Of a stretch of DNA of 51,901 nucleotides, positions 32,724 to 41,172 are shown piece after piece. The translations under genes were made by a program, and so were the position numbers. The notes below the pieces were generated by a model that saw only the letters and a program-made list of their open reading frames with translations, made no database searches and was not told the origin of the DNA. The first letter of the stretch is position 1. Each line of letters starts with the position of its first letter. The stretch is from contig JAJPIZ010000024.1 in NCBI GenBank assembly GCA_021324435.1, forward strand, positions 1 to 51,901, written 5' to 3'. Source of the DNA: Anaerolineae bacterium. GTDB lineage: Bacteria; Chloroflexota; Anaerolineae; Anaerolineales; Villigracilaceae.

Positions 32724-33472
32724 GTCCGCCTCCCCATGGCCCGCAAAGCCAACTGTGGATCATCAGTGAAGATGCCATCTACATTCCAACTGTGAAGCCG
32801 CACAATATCTTCGGCTTTGTTCACCGTCCAAACGTGGATGCGGCGTTTGAGTTTATGCACCCGGTTCACTTGTTGCGCAGTGACATCAGCGAAATAAGGA
32901 TGCAATGCCGCGTAATCGCCAAACGCAAAGCCGAACGAACGCGCCCACGCGCCCACCCAACCGCCGAGAGCGAGGAGCGCGCGTGGAACCTGCGGAAGAA
33001 TCCGCTGCGCTTTTTTGAGATTGGATGCGAGGAACGAAGAGAAGATCACGCGGTCTTCGAGCGCGTGTTTTTTTACCAGCTCACAAACTTTTTCAACGAG
33101 TTGATCGCGCGGTGTGGAATAGTTGGTCAGTTCAACGTTGATGAACAATCTTTTACCGACGGCTTCGAAGACTTCTGAGAGAAGAGGGATTTTCTCGCCG
33201 CGGAACTTTTCAGAGAAAAAACTGCCGGCATCCAGCGAACGCAGTTCGGCCAAAGTCTTCTGCGCCAGGCGGCCTGTGCCATCCGTGGTCCGGTCAAGGG
33301 TGGTATCGTGAAAGACAACTACCTCTCCATCCGCGCTGAGTTTCGCATCCAGCTCGACGGCGTCCGCGCCTTGTGCGAGGGCCAGTTCAAAAGATGCAAG
33401 CGTATTTTCCGGAGCATGGGCCGACGCTCCACGATGAGCAAAGATGACGGGACGAGGAAGTTCAGTAAGCAT
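32720..33472 (-). CDS. Glycerophosphodiester phosphodiesterase
   Basis: A 250-aa GDPD enzyme with AHRGASAHAPENTLASFELALAQGADAVELDAKLSADGEVVVFHDTTLDRTTDGTG (residues 11-66), holding the catalytic His pair and the metal-binding Glu/Asp residues. WTVNKAEDI and VDGIFTDDP close the barrel. It cleaves glycerophosphodiesters to glycerol-3-phosphate and an alcohol. No signal peptide, so cytosolic. No SD is evident; the start is next to the inverted repeat at 33476-33525. It is the first of three overlapping genes. Confidence 0.92.
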   Translation of the reverse strand: MLTELPRPVIFAHRGASAHAPENTLASFELALAQGADAVELDAKLSADGEVVVFHDTTLDRTTDGTGRLAQKTLAELRSLDAGSFFSEKFRGEKIPLLSEVFEAVGKRLFINVELTNYSTPRDQLVEKVCELVKKHALEDRVIFSSFLASNLKKAQRILPQVPRALLALGGWVGAWARSFGFAFGDYAALHPYFADVTAQQVNRVHKLKRRIHVWTVNKAEDIVRLHSWNVDGIFTDDPQLALRAMGRRT

Positions 33473-33475
33473 GAT

Positions 33476-33525
33476 TCACGCATCGCGGATTACGCATCAC
33501 GCAATATGTAATCCGTGATGCGTGA
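33476..33525. repeat. Imperfect inverted repeat before the GDPD gene
   Basis: ACGCATCGCGGATTAC (33478-33493) and GTAATCCGTGATGCGT (33508-33523) pair with one mismatch, extended by TC/GA. GCATCACG appears three times. It lies in the 74-bp gap after the AAA+ gene; it could be a transcript-stabilising hairpin or a dispersed repeat. Confidence 0.6.
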
Positions 33526-33546
33526 TCCACAATGAACGAGAGAGGA

Positions 33547-34872
33547 TTAGATTTCGACGAAATAGGCCTGCGCGGCGCGGTCAATCATCTCGCGCGTCAT
33601 GGCGGGTGGGACGGCCATGTACGAGGAGATGTCAAGGATTTGGTCGCACAGGTCGCGCGGATGCGAAGCGCGCAGTTTGCGATTGCGTTTGATGTACCAT
33701 TCCTGTAACAAATACGCCAGGCCCTGATCGTTGTATTCGATCTTTTTATCTGTTGCAACCCGCTTGAAGATTTCGCGATATTCTTCGTATGACGGATCAC
33801 CGATCTCGACCTTGTGCCGAAGGCGGCGCAGGAAGGCTTCGTCCACGAGGTCTTTTGGCGGGAGATTCGTCGAGAAGACGATCAACACATCAAACGGGAC
33901 TTCGACCTTTCGTCCCGTGTGGAGGCGGAGGAAATCCACCCGGTTTTCGAGAGGGATGATCCACCGATTCAATAAGTCACGCGGACGGACCTGTTGCCGG
34001 CCAAAGTCGTCAATCAATAGAATGCCGCCGTTGGCTTTGACTTGAAACGGCGCTTCATAATATTTGTGAGTGTCATCGAAGACCAGATCAAGGCCTTCGA
34101 GAGTTAACTCGCCGCCAACTACGATGAACGGTCTGCGAATCTTCACCCAGCGCGGGTCGCGCCGTGTGGTGGAACGCAGGTTGCCGGTGCTCGATGCGCC
34201 CGCTTCATTCTCCTGCGCGAGCCGGTGGCTGACGGCATCATACAACTTAATGACTTGACCATCCAAATAAAGCGCGTAAGGAATATACATTGACTGGCTG
34301 AGCACCAGATTGCCAAACGCGCGAGCAATGCTGGTCTTGCCATTACCGGGAGGGCCGTACATAAAAATGGATGTGCCGGAATTTAATGCAGGGCCAAGGC
34401 GTTGAAATGTGGATTCCGAAATTACCAGTTGCGAGAGAATCTGTCGCATGGTGCGCGTGGTCACGGTCATGCGTCCGCTCTTTTGACGGCGGATGGCTTC
34501 GTTATACACTTCGAAAGGCACGGGCGCCTGCCCCGCATATTGACTGCGCTCCAGGGCTTCACGTGCGTGCGTGTTCCCAGCGCTGGTAATGCCGTACGTG
34601 TAAGCGCCCTCGCCAAGTCCGCCCTGCGAGGAACGCACCTCGATCAATTTTTCCTGCTTGAGAGCCGTGAGGAGCTGGTCGGTCACACCTGCAAAAGGCA
34701 GGGCAATCTCTTCTGAAATTTTGAACCCCGTCATGTATCCGCGCGAATACAACACCTTGAGCACCAAATCCTGCAACCAAAGCGGCGACAAGCCGGTATC
34801 TTCAAGGCTATTGATCTGCGGCGGTACGAAAGAAACAGTTGAAGATGAAAGTTGTCCAGTTGGATTGGTCAT
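33547..34872 (-). CDS. AAA+ ATPase with N-terminal winged-helix-like region
   Basis: A 441-aa ATPase. Residues about 25-120 look like a winged helix (LVLKVLYSRGYMTGFKISEEIALPFAGVTDQLLTALKQEKLIEVRSSQG...YTYGITSAG). The AAA+ core has Walker A YGPPGNGKTSIA (about 170), Walker B ILLIDDFGRQQ, sensor 1 VLIVFSTNLPP, and arginine finger FLRRLRHKVEIG. C-terminal helices follow. Such proteins are common in Chloroflexi-like genomes; partners are unclear. The start is the ATG at 34872 behind GGGGAGG; a longer reading from 34914 has no ribosome site. TATAAT on the minus strand (34931-34926) is a likely -10 box. Confidence 0.85.
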   Translation of the reverse strand: MTNPTGQLSSSTVSFVPPQINSLEDTGLSPLWLQDLVLKVLYSRGYMTGFKISEEIALPFAGVTDQLLTALKQEKLIEVRSSQGGLGEGAYTYGITSAGNTHAREALERSQYAGQAPVPFEVYNEAIRRQKSGRMTVTTRTMRQILSQLVISESTFQRLGPALNSGTSIFMYGPPGNGKTSIARAFGNLVLSQSMYIPYALYLDGQVIKLYDAVSHRLAQENEAGASSTGNLRSTTRRDPRWVKIRRPFIVVGGELTLEGLDLVFDDTHKYYEAPFQVKANGGILLIDDFGRQQVRPRDLLNRWIIPLENRVDFLRLHTGRKVEVPFDVLIVFSTNLPPKDLVDEAFLRRLRHKVEIGDPSYEEYREIFKRVATDKKIEYNDQGLAYLLQEWYIKRNRKLRASHPRDLCDQILDISSYMAVPPAMTREMIDRAAQAYFVEI

Positions 34873-34925
34873 GCCACCTCCCCTGCAATGAGGGGTAATC
34901 AAAAATAAGTTCAACGTGCAAGCGG

Positions 34926-34931
34926 ATTATA
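34926..34931 (-). promoter_or_regulatory. -10 box of the AAA+ gene
   Basis: TATAAT on the minus strand about 55 nt before the ATG; -35 not recognisable. Between it and the gene the leader can form CCCCT / AGGGG around the SD. Confidence 0.45.
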
Positions 34932-35013
34932 GCACGGCAGACTCACGCCGCTTCCTGACAAACACATTTCACTATGGGCCAGCACAGCTTCAGCCAAAAC
35001 CGGAATTCTCTTT

Positions 35014-35019
35014 TATAAT
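35014..35019 (+). promoter_or_regulatory. -10 box of a likely leaderless gene
   Basis: TATAAT ends 9 nt before the ATG of the glycosyltransferase. No SD lies between, so transcription probably starts at or within 1-3 nt of the start codon. Confidence 0.6.
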
Positions 35020-35028
35020 CACCGCACT

Positions 35029-35712
35029 ATGAAACTTTCCGTCGTCATTCCCGTTTACAACGAAGTGGACAATGTGCAGGAAATTCTCAAACGCGTCAAA
35101 GCCACCAAACTCGCCGGGGAAATCGTGGTGGTGGATGATGGCTCCAAAGACGGTACACGCGACATACTCGCCAAACTGGACGGCAAGGAAAAGGTACGCG
35201 TGCTCCTCCACGAAAAAAACATGGGAAAGGGGGCGGCGGTTCGCACCGGACTTCAGGCGGCGCGCGGCGACATCATCCTGATCCAGGACGCGGACCTTGA
35301 GTACAACCCCCACGACTATCCGACTCTCCTGGAACCGATCAAAGACGGCACCGCAGACGTGGTCTACGGCTCACGATTCCTCGGCGGGCCGCGGCGCGTG
35401 GTCATGTTCTGGCATATGATCGCCAACCAATTGCTGACCTTCATGACCAACATCTTATACGACACGATACTCAGCGATATGGAAACCGGCTACAAGGTCT
35501 TTCGCCGCGAAGTGGTGGAGAACATGAAACTGCGCGCCAATCGCTTTGACTTCGAGCCGGAGTTCACGGCAAAAATCCTGAAGCGTCATTATCGAATCTA
35601 CGAAGTACCGATCTCGTTTAATCCACGTGATTATTCACAGGGGAAAAAGATCAAACTCAAGGACGCCTTCGAGGCGGTCTGGGCATTGTTGAAATACAGA
35701 TTTATTGATTGA
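35029..35712 (+). CDS. Glycosyltransferase family 2 (dolichyl-phosphate mannosyltransferase-like)
   Basis: A 227-aa GT-A enzyme: VVIPVYNEVDNVQEIL (residues 5-20), VVVDDGSKDGT, GAAVRTGLQAARGDIILIQDADLEY with the DxD-type metal site DAD, VVYGSRFLGG, and a C-terminal half DMETGYKVFRREV with EVPISFNPRDYSQGKKIK as in DPM1/polyprenyl-phosphate sugar transferases. It transfers a sugar from an NDP-sugar to a lipid phosphate or similar acceptor at the membrane face. It lacks C-terminal TMs. No SD; see the -10 box at 35014. Confidence 0.88.
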   Translation: MKLSVVIPVYNEVDNVQEILKRVKATKLAGEIVVVDDGSKDGTRDILAKLDGKEKVRVLLHEKNMGKGAAVRTGLQAARGDIILIQDADLEYNPHDYPTLLEPIKDGTADVVYGSRFLGGPRRVVMFWHMIANQLLTFMTNILYDTILSDMETGYKVFRREVVENMKLRANRFDFEPEFTAKILKRHYRIYEVPISFNPRDYSQGKKIKLKDAFEAVWALLKYRFID

Positions 35713-35743
35713 ATTCTGTAGGGGCGTAATACATTACCAACAG

Positions 35744-35771
35744 AAAGACCTCGCCAGACGGCGAGGTCTTT
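35744..35771. terminator. Bidirectional terminator
   Basis: Perfect 12-bp stem AAAGACCTCGCC / GGCGAGGTCTTT, loop AGAC, between convergent genes (glycosyltransferase and S41 protease). Confidence 0.85.
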
Positions 35772-35787
35772 GTATGAAAGCATGATT

Positions 35788-38286
35788 TTATGGCTTGACG
35801 TAGACCGCGTAATTGAATGTCTGTGTGCCGGGGTTGAAATCGTAGGTCCCATCATTGAGTTTGGACTTAAAGGTTACCGTTGTAACGAGGCGATGTTCGC
35901 CGCCTGTCCAATCGGTGAGACCCGCAATATACGCTGTGCATTGTTGACCGCTGTTGGGATAGTCCAGTTTCAAGAACTGATCGAGCGAGACCGACTGACC
36001 GTCCAGCGAGAATTTGACGTCCATCTTTGCCAAATTGTCCTTCAGCGTGGCGGCGTCCTTTGCACACCAACCCCAGGCCCAGAGCAAATCCTGCGATTTA
36101 TCAAGGGGGATGGTATACGTGAACGTTTTGTTCACATCCAAATAATCGTCATTGGTATATTTTTCGCGGGCTTTTTCTTCCAATTGTTTTGCATTGGCAT
36201 TGATCGCGGCTTGGGTTTCATCTTGAGTCATGATGCGCGGCGGAGCAGATGGAGTGACGCCGGCGCCCTTCGGCTGGCCGACCGCTTTCTCGCCCGCTTC
36301 CAAAACCACGTCTTCGCCATTCGCCTGCTGTTGAAGCGTCTCGACCGTCACAGGGACCTTGACCGTCGGCACAACACCTTTCCCCTCCAAGTGAACGTTG
36401 CCCTGAGGGTCTACCGCGCGGCCAATCGTAAACTGGATCGTTTCATTTTCAGGCATCAGGAATTGTTCAACGCTTCCGCCCGCACCCTCGGTCGGATACT
36501 GTCCGACGATGGTGGCGCGGTCGTTGATCGTCATGTCGTACGAGAAGAACTCGCACGCGCTGGCACAAGCAGGCCCAACCAAAACGACCACCGGGCCGCT
36601 GTACTGAAGGTCAGCGCGCGGCGGGATCATGCTCATCTCGTCGCCGGGGTCCATGTAGAAATCGCCGCTGCCTTTGTTGTAAAAAGCCGTGTTACCGACA
36701 ACCGTTTCCTTGTCGAAGAAATATGCGGCCATTTGATCCGCCAGCCACCCGTTGCCGCCGCCATTGACCCGCAGGTCGAGGATCACGCCGGGAATGTCAT
36801 TGTCCTTGAAGTACTTGATAGCGCGTTCCCAGATTTGGATGGTGAGCACATCGTTATCAAAGAAACTATTGATCTTGATGTAACCATAGCCGCTTGGAAG
36901 CACTTTGTACTCGACAGGCAAAGCGGTATCGGATTGCCCGTAATAGAACGAGGAGAACAAGAAACTATCGCGTTCATTGGTCACAGGCAACTTGGCAGTC
37001 TGTTCGCCGCCAGCGGGGTTCTTGAATTTGACCTCGACCTGGCCCTTGTCTAGTTTGAAGCGGATCGCGTAGCGCAGTTGTTGCAAACGCTTGACAACGG
37101 GATTGCTGAATGGAGATGACCATGGAACTGCCGCGTCCACCGCCTCGGCAGTCGGCTTTCCATCCATCGAGATGATCTCCGCTCCCCATTTCATTCCAGC
37201 TTTATCTGCTGAGCCGCCTTTGAGAATAAAGTTGGCGATGAATTTCCCATCGTCGGTCTCACGCATGGCAAAGCCGAGGCCTCCGGCTGTGTCATCAGTA
37301 AAATCCTGATTCAACGGGGTGCTGTCAAATCCAACATGCGTGTCGGGGATAGACCAAATAAAATCGCGCAGAGCCAGGAAGTACGCGTGAGAGTCCTTGC
37401 TCTTCTCCGCATCTTCAAAGCGCGGGCGGAATTCTTTGGCTTTGGCGTCCCAATCAATCTGCTTCAGTTCCGTCCACGCATATTCCTTTTTGAACTTGTC
37501 AATCATTTTGTCAAAAGCGTCGGCGTATGACAACTTGGAGAAATCATCCAGCACGGCGCTCTCCGGCTCATAAAGATCAATGGTTGGTTTTTCGGAGCGG
37601 TCAATCGTAAAAGGAGACTGATCCAAATCCACCACCGACCAACCTGCCGGCAGGTTCATGATGGGGTCGTCATCCGTAAATAATTTTTTATCCTTGCCGA
37701 AGCCGGACGGGAATTGTTGCTTGTCGTCCGGCGCGTAGACCAGATACTTGCCGCCATATATTTCTCGATACGTATCGCGATCTTCACTGACTTTGGTAGA
37801 GGCATATGCGGTTGACCATCCGCCGCCGCCCTGATCGCGGCGTTCAAGATACGGATCACCCCATGTATTCGTCCAATATGCAACAGCAAAGACCATCACG
37901 CCCGTGTCGGTCTTACCGTCGTGGTTCACATCATGCAGTGTGCCGTTGGGTTCGGCAGGAAGAGACAGACTGTATGTAAAAGGCGATTTATAAAAATCGG
38001 ACGTGATCTCACCAATGACCTGCGATGCAACCGGTATCAGGAACTTGCGGTCGCGCGTCACAAAGCCGCCCTGGTCCTCGAGGATAACTTCCGGCTCGGC
38101 TACGCCTTCGGTGAAGAAAGTATTGGTGTAGGTTACATTGCCGGTCACAATCTTTGGCCCGCTACCTTGCGCTGGCGATTCTGTGCCGACCGGCGGCGTA
38201 GGAGTCTGACTCTTTGGAGCACAAGCTGCGAGTGTCAGGCTGAGCACGACCAGAACTACCACGAAACGAAACAACTTTGATTTCAT
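35788..38286 (-). CDS. S41 family C-terminal processing-type protease, lipoprotein
   Basis: An 832-aa exported lipoprotein (lipobox LAACAP, Cys21). Central part: helical region and PDZ-like domain (GLGFAMRETDDGKFIANFILKGGSADKAGMKWGAEIISMDGKP), then the S41 fold with IPGVILDLRVNGGGNG and the nucleophile loop GPACASACEFFSYDM, where Ser is the catalytic residue. A C-terminal beta domain follows after a linker. It cleaves proteins at or near the C-terminus outside the cell. It is larger than usual CtpA. SD GAGGAGAG. A family-B-like half repeat lies upstream. It ends at a shared terminator. Confidence 0.88.
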   Translation of the reverse strand: MKSKLFRFVVVLVVLSLTLAACAPKSQTPTPPVGTESPAQGSGPKIVTGNVTYTNTFFTEGVAEPEVILEDQGGFVTRDRKFLIPVASQVIGEITSDFYKSPFTYSLSLPAEPNGTLHDVNHDGKTDTGVMVFAVAYWTNTWGDPYLERRDQGGGGWSTAYASTKVSEDRDTYREIYGGKYLVYAPDDKQQFPSGFGKDKKLFTDDDPIMNLPAGWSVVDLDQSPFTIDRSEKPTIDLYEPESAVLDDFSKLSYADAFDKMIDKFKKEYAWTELKQIDWDAKAKEFRPRFEDAEKSKDSHAYFLALRDFIWSIPDTHVGFDSTPLNQDFTDDTAGGLGFAMRETDDGKFIANFILKGGSADKAGMKWGAEIISMDGKPTAEAVDAAVPWSSPFSNPVVKRLQQLRYAIRFKLDKGQVEVKFKNPAGGEQTAKLPVTNERDSFLFSSFYYGQSDTALPVEYKVLPSGYGYIKINSFFDNDVLTIQIWERAIKYFKDNDIPGVILDLRVNGGGNGWLADQMAAYFFDKETVVGNTAFYNKGSGDFYMDPGDEMSMIPPRADLQYSGPVVVLVGPACASACEFFSYDMTINDRATIVGQYPTEGAGGSVEQFLMPENETIQFTIGRAVDPQGNVHLEGKGVVPTVKVPVTVETLQQQANGEDVVLEAGEKAVGQPKGAGVTPSAPPRIMTQDETQAAINANAKQLEEKAREKYTNDDYLDVNKTFTYTIPLDKSQDLLWAWGWCAKDAATLKDNLAKMDVKFSLDGQSVSLDQFLKLDYPNSGQQCTAYIAGLTDWTGGEHRLVTTVTFKSKLNDGTYDFNPGTQTFNYAVYVKP

Positions 38287-38305
38287 GATTCTCTCCTCAT
38301 TATTT

Positions 38306-38345
38306 CATTGCGAGCGACACGCTTCGCGGAGAATGAAGCAATCCC
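38306..38345. repeat. Half of a family B repeat
   Basis: CATTGCGAGCGACACGCTTC then GAATGAAGCAATCCCC, matching the left half of the elements at 20746 and 50457; the right end is missing. The gap to 38400 also has G- and C-run hairpins (AACGGGGGG). Confidence 0.6.
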
Positions 38346-38432
38346 CAAATAACGGGGGGCTTTCCCCAAAAGACAGGGGACCTTCTCCTCCAATGGCAAG
38401 TAATAAACTGCGTTGATTATAACGCCGGAAGG

Positions 38433-38438
38433 TATAAT
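38433..38438 (+). promoter_or_regulatory. -10 box of a likely leaderless gene
   Basis: TATAAT ends 7 nt before the ATG at 38446, with no SD between. Confidence 0.55.
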
Positions 38439-38445
38439 CCAATTC

Positions 38446-38769
38446 ATGAATTGGTCGGAACAAATTCAGGCGGAGTTCGAACGAGCGGAAGGAGCCCGCG
38501 CCCGCGGCAACGAGGGACGGGCACGCGTCTGCGCGCGACGCGCGGCGGGCATCGCGGTCCGCGAATATTTTGCGCGACAGGGACGCGCGGTCCGCACGCC
38601 GAGCGCGTACGATTTGCTGAATCTGCTCGCCGAAGAGCCGCATCTTCCCGCGGACCTCAAGCAGGCCGCCGTCTATTTGACCTTGCGCGTGGACGAGGAA
38701 TTCAAACTCCCTGCGGATGTGGATTTGATTAAAGAAGCCAGGAAACTGTGCGTTCGTTTGTTGGCATAA
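38446..38769 (+). CDS. Small helical protein, HEPN-like
   Basis: A 107-aa all-helical protein. Its layout (paired helices with ARVCARRAAGIAVREYF, then SAYDLLNLLAEEP and DLKQAAVYLTLRVDEE) resembles HEPN-type small proteins that bind nucleotides or RNA, but the RxxxxH RNase motif is not seen, so the link is tentative. ATG at 38446 follows TATAAT by 7 nt. It stands alone between the S41 protease gene and the convergent paralogue locus. Confidence 0.6.
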   Translation: MNWSEQIQAEFERAEGARARGNEGRARVCARRAAGIAVREYFARQGRAVRTPSAYDLLNLLAEEPHLPADLKQAAVYLTLRVDEEFKLPADVDLIKEARKLCVRLLA

Positions 38770-38792
38770 AAAGTACGGGCAGCCAGCGAGGG

Positions 38793-39503
38793 TCAGTCAT
38801 TAGGCCGGAGATCTTTGGAGGCATGCTCGTTGAAGTTATTGTTATTGTCGACAATCTCGGCGGATAAAGCCTCGGCAACTGCGCTGATCGGAGCCAGCAG
38901 ATCAATTTCTTCAAACAAACTGCGCAGGCGATGGTGATAGAGATCAGAGAGAGTTTCAAAGCCAATCTCATCATCAAAGGTCACATTTTTGAACGCGGAA
39001 CTCGCGACTTCCAGCAATGCCTGTTTGACGATGCTCGAATAGTAATCCCTCGTTGCTTGCCGATTTGACCCTTTCATTTTTTCTGCAACGATATCCACCA
39101 AACTTGTCACCATGCCAGAGAGAAGCAATTGGCGGGTCTCGATATCCTTAGTTTCAAATGATTTCAAAAAACTTATCTCATAGCTACCTAGAGTTGCCAA
39201 AACTGAATCAAACACACGGAGCTTAAGCGGTGCGAGGCTGATAATCTGCGCGGCCCGTTTTTGCGCTACGCCGAAAAGGATCAGCCGCATGATTTCACCG
39301 AGCGGCAATTCCATCAAAACAGCCGCCTCTACCACTGTCAGCCCGTGTTTGACACCATTCGTTTCAATCTCAACTTGTTGGCCACCCTCTTTTATTCCGC
39401 GCAGAGACCGTATCGTTACGAAGGTAAGGTTTGCTAACACCAAAGCTGCCAGAATAAAGCCAACAAACACAAGCAGCGCAAGAATGGAGGGTTCCGTAAT
39501 CAT
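38793..39503 (-). CDS. Shortened paralogue of the Cys-tail DUF2207-like membrane protein
   Basis: A 236-aa protein with one N-terminal TM (about 7-30) and a cytosolic part similar to that of the protein at 12517: NGVKHGLTVVEAAVLMELPLGEIMRLILFGVAQKRAA, then FLKSFETKD...GMVTSLVDIVAEKMKG...TRDYYSSI. It lacks the signal peptide, the large ectodomain and the Cys-Ala tail; the C-terminus is acidic/Asn-rich. It follows the zinc-ribbon gene by 17 bp, repeating the gene order of the 12-kb locus. Function unknown; the pair likely forms a complex. Confidence 0.75.
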   Translation of the reverse strand: MITEPSILALLVFVGFILAALVLANLTFVTIRSLRGIKEGGQQVEIETNGVKHGLTVVEAAVLMELPLGEIMRLILFGVAQKRAAQIISLAPLKLRVFDSVLATLGSYEISFLKSFETKDIETRQLLLSGMVTSLVDIVAEKMKGSNRQATRDYYSSIVKQALLEVASSAFKNVTFDDEIGFETLSDLYHHRLRSLFEEIDLLAPISAVAEALSAEIVDNNNNFNEHASKDLRPND

Positions 39504-39520
39504 TATGCCCTACTGGATTT

Positions 39521-39922
39521 TCACCATTTGGGCTGTTCAGCAAGTTGATAGGCTGTTCCGCAATATGGACATTGAACTGTTGGCGCGTCCGCTACCATCT
39601 TTATGTTCTCTGGTTTCAATACACCGCCGCAACTTCTACAGGTTACTGGAGAGAGTTTGATTTCGCCTGGCAAATCCAGCCTGAGCGTAGCCGGACCAGA
39701 GTTGCGCAATTGCGGCTTAGCGGATGCAGTCCAAAGCAAGCCCACGCTTCCACCGATGAGAAAAATACCAATGCAACCGAAACCAAGCCCAGCAGTCAGC
39801 CAGTTGGTATTACTTGCCAAAGGTGCTGAACCGACGAAATTCAATACTCCATAGCTGACCAAGCAAAAGCCGATGATGAACATAATCGCCGCCCCAACAT
39901 TAAGGAACGCCTTGCTCGCCAT
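39521..39922 (-). CDS. Two-TM protein with zinc ribbon (paralogue of 12117 protein)
   Basis: A 133-aa protein with two TM helices (about 10-32, 43-63), then RLDLPGEIKLSPVTCRSCGGVLKPENIKMVADAPTVQCPYCGTAYQLAEQPKW, nearly the same ribbon and ending as the protein at 12117. Four cysteines in CxxC pairs should bind Zn. ATG at 39922 behind AGGAAAG; a TTG one codon earlier is an alternative. It precedes the shortened DUF2207-like gene. Confidence 0.8.
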   Translation of the reverse strand: MASKAFLNVGAAIMFIIGFCLVSYGVLNFVGSAPLASNTNWLTAGLGFGCIGIFLIGGSVGLLWTASAKPQLRNSGPATLRLDLPGEIKLSPVTCRSCGGVLKPENIKMVADAPTVQCPYCGTAYQLAEQPKW

Positions 39923-39977
39923 CAATAGCTTTCCTGTAAATTATTTTGCCATCCTAAAATCATAGTCAACCAATTTA

Positions 39978-40253
39978 CTAACCGACGTTTCTCTTCCCAA
40001 ACAAATGGAACATGGCGCGCGCAACAGTGATGATGACCAGTGTGCCCGAGATGACTCCGCCGACGACCAGCACCAGCGTCTGCCAATCGCGCAGGCGCGT
40101 GGCAATCTCGGCGCGCGGCGGCAGGTGGACGCGTTCGCGCAGGCGTTGGACAAAGTCCCGCCGCGGCGCGACCGGCCTCAGGGTCCCGGCCAGATGCGCT
40201 TCGAGATCGTTTAAATCGTCTTCAGGCATGGAAGTCAACTTGCTCGTGCTCAT
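39978..40253 (-). CDS. Small single-TM protein, possible anti-sigma-like
   Basis: A 91-aa protein: acidic-to-basic helical N-terminus (EDDLNDLEAHLAGTLRPVAPRRDFVQRLRERV), then one TM (about 60-82). The layout, cytosolic helix plus TM, recalls short membrane anti-sigma factors, and an ECF sigma gene lies two genes upstream on the same strand. No zinc motif is present, so the assignment is open. AAAGGTTG precedes the ATG. Confidence 0.6.
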   Translation of the reverse strand: MSTSKLTSMPEDDLNDLEAHLAGTLRPVAPRRDFVQRLRERVHLPPRAEIATRLRDWQTLVLVVGGVISGTLVIITVARAMFHLFGKRNVG

Positions 40254-40269
40254 ACTTACAACCTTTCAC

Positions 40270-40312
40270 ATGTCACTCTGAGGCCGAAAGGCCAAAGAGT
40301 CTCAAAACTAAA
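40270..40312. repeat. Half of a family A repeat
   Basis: ATGTCACTCTGAGGCC with AAAGAGTCTC; only the left end of the family matches. It lies in the 70-bp gap between the DegV gene and the small TM gene. Confidence 0.5.
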
Positions 40313-40323
40313 TGCAACATTCT

Positions 40324-41169
40324 TCATTCCACAGGATACAACACCAAACCAACCGTTCCGGGTCCGAGATTGGCCGCCACCGAAATTGAAAGGTCGGTCA
40401 GCACCGGCTCACCCTCGACATTGAAATGTTTCTTTGCTTCGGCCATCAACGCTTCACCTGAAGGTTTATCGTTGGCCTGTAAAACGCCGAGGAAAACGCG
40501 CGTCTTGCCAAACTCTTCCTCAGCCATCTCGATGACGCGCGCAATTGAGGCTTTGCGGGTGCGGACGCGTTCGGCCATGTTCAAGACGCCGTCCTTCAAC
40601 ACCGCGATGGGTTTGACGTTCAACGCCGAGGCCAACGCGGCCTGAAGCGTTCCGACGCGGCCAGACATTTTGGCATAGTCCAGTGTATCCAGCGTGAAGA
40701 TGGCGCGCACGCGTTCACGGATGCCTTCCAGCGCTTTGACGATTTGTTCCGCTGATTTGCCGGCGCGGTCCATTTTGCGGGCTTCGCGGCACATGAAACC
40801 GATCGCCACGGACCCGACCATGGAGTCCACAGGAAGGACCTTGAACTCGTTCTTGACCTCCTGCGCGGCCGAGACGGCGGACGCATACGTGCCGGAGAGT
40901 TTGCTGGTGACGTGAATGGAAATGATCGTGTCGCCTTTCTTTGCAATCTTCCGATAAAACTCAACGAACTGGTGCGGCGAAGGCTGGGCCGTCTTGGGAA
41001 TCTTCCTGGTCTCGTCCACCATTTTGTAGAAACCGGCATTATCAAGATCAACGTATTGCAAATAGGTCTTGTCCCCGAATGTAATGTTGATGGGAATAAC
41101 CTGGATGTCGAATTCCTTTTCCCACGCCGGGGGCATGTCGGCGGCGCCGTCGGTCACGATCCTCAACAT
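40324..41169 (-). CDS. DegV family fatty-acid-binding protein
   Basis: A 281-aa protein of the DegV/FakB fold: IVTDGAADMPPAWEKEFDIQVIPINITFGDKTY (residues 4-36), TAQPSPHQFVEFY (lipid-binding loop), IISIHVTSKLSGTYASAV, and TLDYAKMSGRVG with ALNVKPIAVLKDG. FakB proteins bind fatty acids and present them to a kinase; no fakA lies in the window. The SD GGAGAC lies in the end of the sigma gene, 3 bp upstream, so it is translated from the sigma-factor transcript. Confidence 0.9.
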   Translation of the reverse strand: MLRIVTDGAADMPPAWEKEFDIQVIPINITFGDKTYLQYVDLDNAGFYKMVDETRKIPKTAQPSPHQFVEFYRKIAKKGDTIISIHVTSKLSGTYASAVSAAQEVKNEFKVLPVDSMVGSVAIGFMCREARKMDRAGKSAEQIVKALEGIRERVRAIFTLDTLDYAKMSGRVGTLQAALASALNVKPIAVLKDGVLNMAERVRTRKASIARVIEMAEEEFGKTRVFLGVLQANDKPSGEALMAEAKKHFNVEGEPVLTDLSISVAANLGPGTVGLVLYPVE

Positions 41170-41172
41170 AAG

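Noticed and set aside
35770-37053. Long plus-strand open frame (427 codons) across the S41 protease gene
   Set aside because: It lies fully antisense to a protein with clear S41 and PDZ motifs and a lipobox. The frame has no recognisable domain and arises from codon bias.
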